Source: Scatosoma sp045655705
GTDB taxonomy: Bacteria; Bacillota; Clostridia; Christensenellales; Borkfalkiaceae
Direction: 5' to 3'
Length of the DNA: 6,850 nucleotides
Assembly (NCBI GenBank): GCA_045655705.1
Contig: JAZOPU010000095.1
Location: 1 to 6,850 of the forward strand
The position numbers were made by a program, and so were the translations under genes. This document shows, piece by piece, positions 5,359 to 6,850 of this stretch; the first letter of the stretch is position 1; each line of letters starts with the position of its first letter. The notes below the pieces were generated by a model, which had not been told where the DNA came from, did not search any database, and saw nothing but the letters and a program-made list of their open reading frames with translations.

Positions 5359-6850
5359 TCAATACATACCGCCCATATCAGGAGCTGCGGGAGCAGCGGC
5401 AGGGGGAGTGGGGATATCCGTTACGATACTTTCCGTCGTAAGGAGCGTAGATGCAACCGAAGCCGCGTTTTGAAGTACGGAACGGGTAACTTTCGTGGGG
5501 TCGATAATACCACATTCCACCATATCGCAATACTTGTTGTTGAGTGCATCGAAGCCGTAGCCTGCTTTCTTGGAAGAAAGCACTTTATCCACGATCACCG
5601 AGCCGTCAAGTCCTGCGTTTTTCGCGATTTGACGAATAGGTTCTTCGATCGCTTTAAGGATAATCGAAGCCCCCGTTTTTTCGTCGCCGTTTAAGGATGC
5701 GACGAGCTTTTTCACGGTAGGAACGGAAGAAAGGAGTGCGCTGCCGCCACCGGGCACGTAACCTTCTTCTACCGCCGCGCGCGTTGCCGCGAGCGCGTCG
5801 TCAATACGGAGTTTCTTTTCTTTCATTTCTACTTCCGTAGCCGCACCAACGCTAATTACCGCAACGCCGCCTGCGAGCTTAGCAAGTCTTTCTTGCAATT
5901 TTTCTCTATCGTAATCAGACTTGGTTTCCGCGATTTGCGATTTGATAGAAGCAATGCGTTCTTTGATTGCTTCCGCATCGCCTGCACCGCCAACGATAGT
6001 GGTGTTTTCTTTGTCTACGCGTACGGTGGTTGCATGGCCGAGCATATTTAAGCTTACGTCCTTGAAATCCAAACCAAGGTCGGAAGAGATGACTTCGCCG
6101 CCCGTAAGGATAGCGATATCACGGAGCATTTCCTTTCTTCTGTCGCCAAAGCCCGGGGCTTTGACTGCAACGCAGTTAAACACGCCTTTAAGCTTGTTGA
6201 CAATAAGTGCCGCAAGTGCGTCGCCTTCCACGTCCTCGGCGATAATGAGAAGTTTTGCGCCTTGTTGTGCAAGGGGTTCAATCACGGGCAAGATTTCTTG
6301 TAAGCTGGAAATTTTTTTGTCGGTGATAAGAACGTACGGGTTTTCAAGCACCGCTTCCATTTTATCCGTGTTCGTAACCATATATGCAGAAGCATAACCG
6401 CGGTCAAATTGCATACCTTCCACGGTGTTGAGTTCGGTTTGCATAGATTTGCCTTCTTCGACGGTAATTACGCCGTCTTTCCCAACGATTTCCATCGCTT
6501 TTGCAATGAGCGCGCCCACTTCGGGATCGCCTGCGGAGATGGAAGCAACCTGCTCAATAGCCTTTTGGCTTTCTACTGATTTAGAAATAGCTTTAAGGTG
6601 TTCTACCGTAGCGTCAACGGCTTTTTTGATGCCGTCTTTTAAAATGATAGGGTTTGCGCCCGCCGCAAGATTTTTCAAGCCTTCGCGAACGATTGCTTGC
6701 GCCAAAACGACAGCCGTCGTCGTACCGTCGCCTGCAACGTCGTTGGTTTTGGTGGATACTTCTTTTACAAGCTGTGCACCCATATTTTCAAACGGGTCGT
6801 TAAGCTCGATTTCTTTTGCAATGGTAACGCCGTCGTTGGTAATGAGCGGT
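5359..6850 (-). CDS. groEL: Chaperonin GroEL (60 kDa), 5' end cut off by the window
   Basis: Subunit of the double-ring, ATP-driven folding chamber in the cytoplasm, normally capped by GroES. The reading frame stays open from the TGA at 5359-5361 to the right edge (496 codons visible). It begins PLITNDGVTIAKEIEL, so about the first 46 residues are missing. ATP-site residues can be recognised: the aspartates of TNDGVT, AGDGTTTA and RIDDALAATRAA match E. coli Asp52, Asp87 and Asp398. The apical domain includes KAPGFGDRRKEMLRDIAILTGG. The tail ends PPAAAPAAPDMGGMY, a GGM-type tail. The ATG at 6783 is only an internal methionine (ENMGAQLVKEV) and not the start. groES and any CIRCE operator would lie to the right, outside the window. 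Confidence 0.98.
   Translation of the reverse strand, partial: PLITNDGVTIAKEIELNDPFENMGAQLVKEVSTKTNDVAGDGTTTAVVLAQAIVREGLKNLAAGANPIILKDGIKKAVDATVEHLKAISKSVESQKAIEQVASISAGDPEVGALIAKAMEIVGKDGVITVEEGKSMQTELNTVEGMQFDRGYASAYMVTNTDKMEAVLENPYVLITDKKISSLQEILPVIEPLAQQGAKLLIIAEDVEGDALAALIVNKLKGVFNCVAVKAPGFGDRRKEMLRDIAILTGGEVISSDLGLDFKDVSLNMLGHATTVRVDKENTTIVGGAGDAEAIKERIASIKSQIAETKSDYDREKLQERLAKLAGGVAVISVGAATEVEMKEKKLRIDDALAATRAAVEEGYVPGGGSALLSSVPTVKKLVASLNGDEKTGASIILKAIEEPIRQIAKNAGLDGSVIVDKVLSSKKAGYGFDALNNKYCDMVECGIIDPTKVTRSVLQNAASVASTLLTTESIVTDIPTPPAAAPAAPDMGGMY

Noticed and set aside
5299..5694. Plus-strand 131-codon open frame across the pstB/groEL junction
   Set aside because: It runs through the terminator hairpin and antisense to groEL; its composition is not protein-like.
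5921..6397. Plus-strand 158-codon open frame opposite groEL
   Set aside because: It is a complementary-frame shadow of the highly conserved groEL sequence and has no recognisable domain.

Overview
The window looks like part of the chromosome of a low- to mid-GC Firmicute, most likely an anaerobic Clostridia lineage. The reasons are AAGGAG-type ribosome binding sites, strong sigma-A-type promoters, U-tract terminators, CCA-encoding tRNA genes, a clostridial-style PstS and a GroEL with a typical bacterial GGM-type tail. No genus can be named from this sequence alone.

Layout. Positions 1-1241 hold a tyrosine recombinase (integrase) gene on the plus strand, visibly more A-rich than the rest. It runs towards the 3' end of a tRNA gene 138 bases away. 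That is the usual layout at the end of an integrative element inserted in a tRNA gene; the element body would lie to the left, outside the window. Positions 1242-1379 hold a direct repeat (TGCCCCAAA twice, 12 bases apart) and the tRNA terminator. Positions 1380-1536 hold two minus-strand tRNA genes, tRNA-Lys(CTT) and tRNA-Ala(CGC). They are driven by a near-perfect promoter at 1550-1578 and ended by a 15-bp hairpin with a U-rich tail.

Positions 1579-1808 are a complex leader in front of the phosphate operon: a plus-strand -10 box, a ten-codon ORF with an excellent Shine-Dalgarno sequence, an intrinsic terminator, then a second promoter candidate ending just before the pstS start codon. Positions 1809-5312 are a compact Pst high-affinity phosphate importer: pstS (binding lipoprotein with its two halves in permuted order), a single ORF fusing the permeases PstC and PstA, and pstB (ATPase). 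The genes overlap by 47 and 4 bases, so they are one operon and probably translationally coupled. No phoU follows. A GC-rich hairpin at 5317-5342 separates pstB from the convergent, minus-strand groEL (5359-6850), which is cut off at the right edge, lacking about 46 N-terminal residues.

How it fits together: PstS would capture phosphate outside the membrane, PstCA would form the channel and PstB would power it. GroEL and the tRNAs are unrelated housekeeping genes. The points most worth checking are the PstC-PstA fusion, the permuted PstS with an altered phosphate loop, the leader/attenuator arrangement before pstS, and the mobile-element boundary at tRNA-Lys. I see no clear evidence of a wholly new multi-gene system here.
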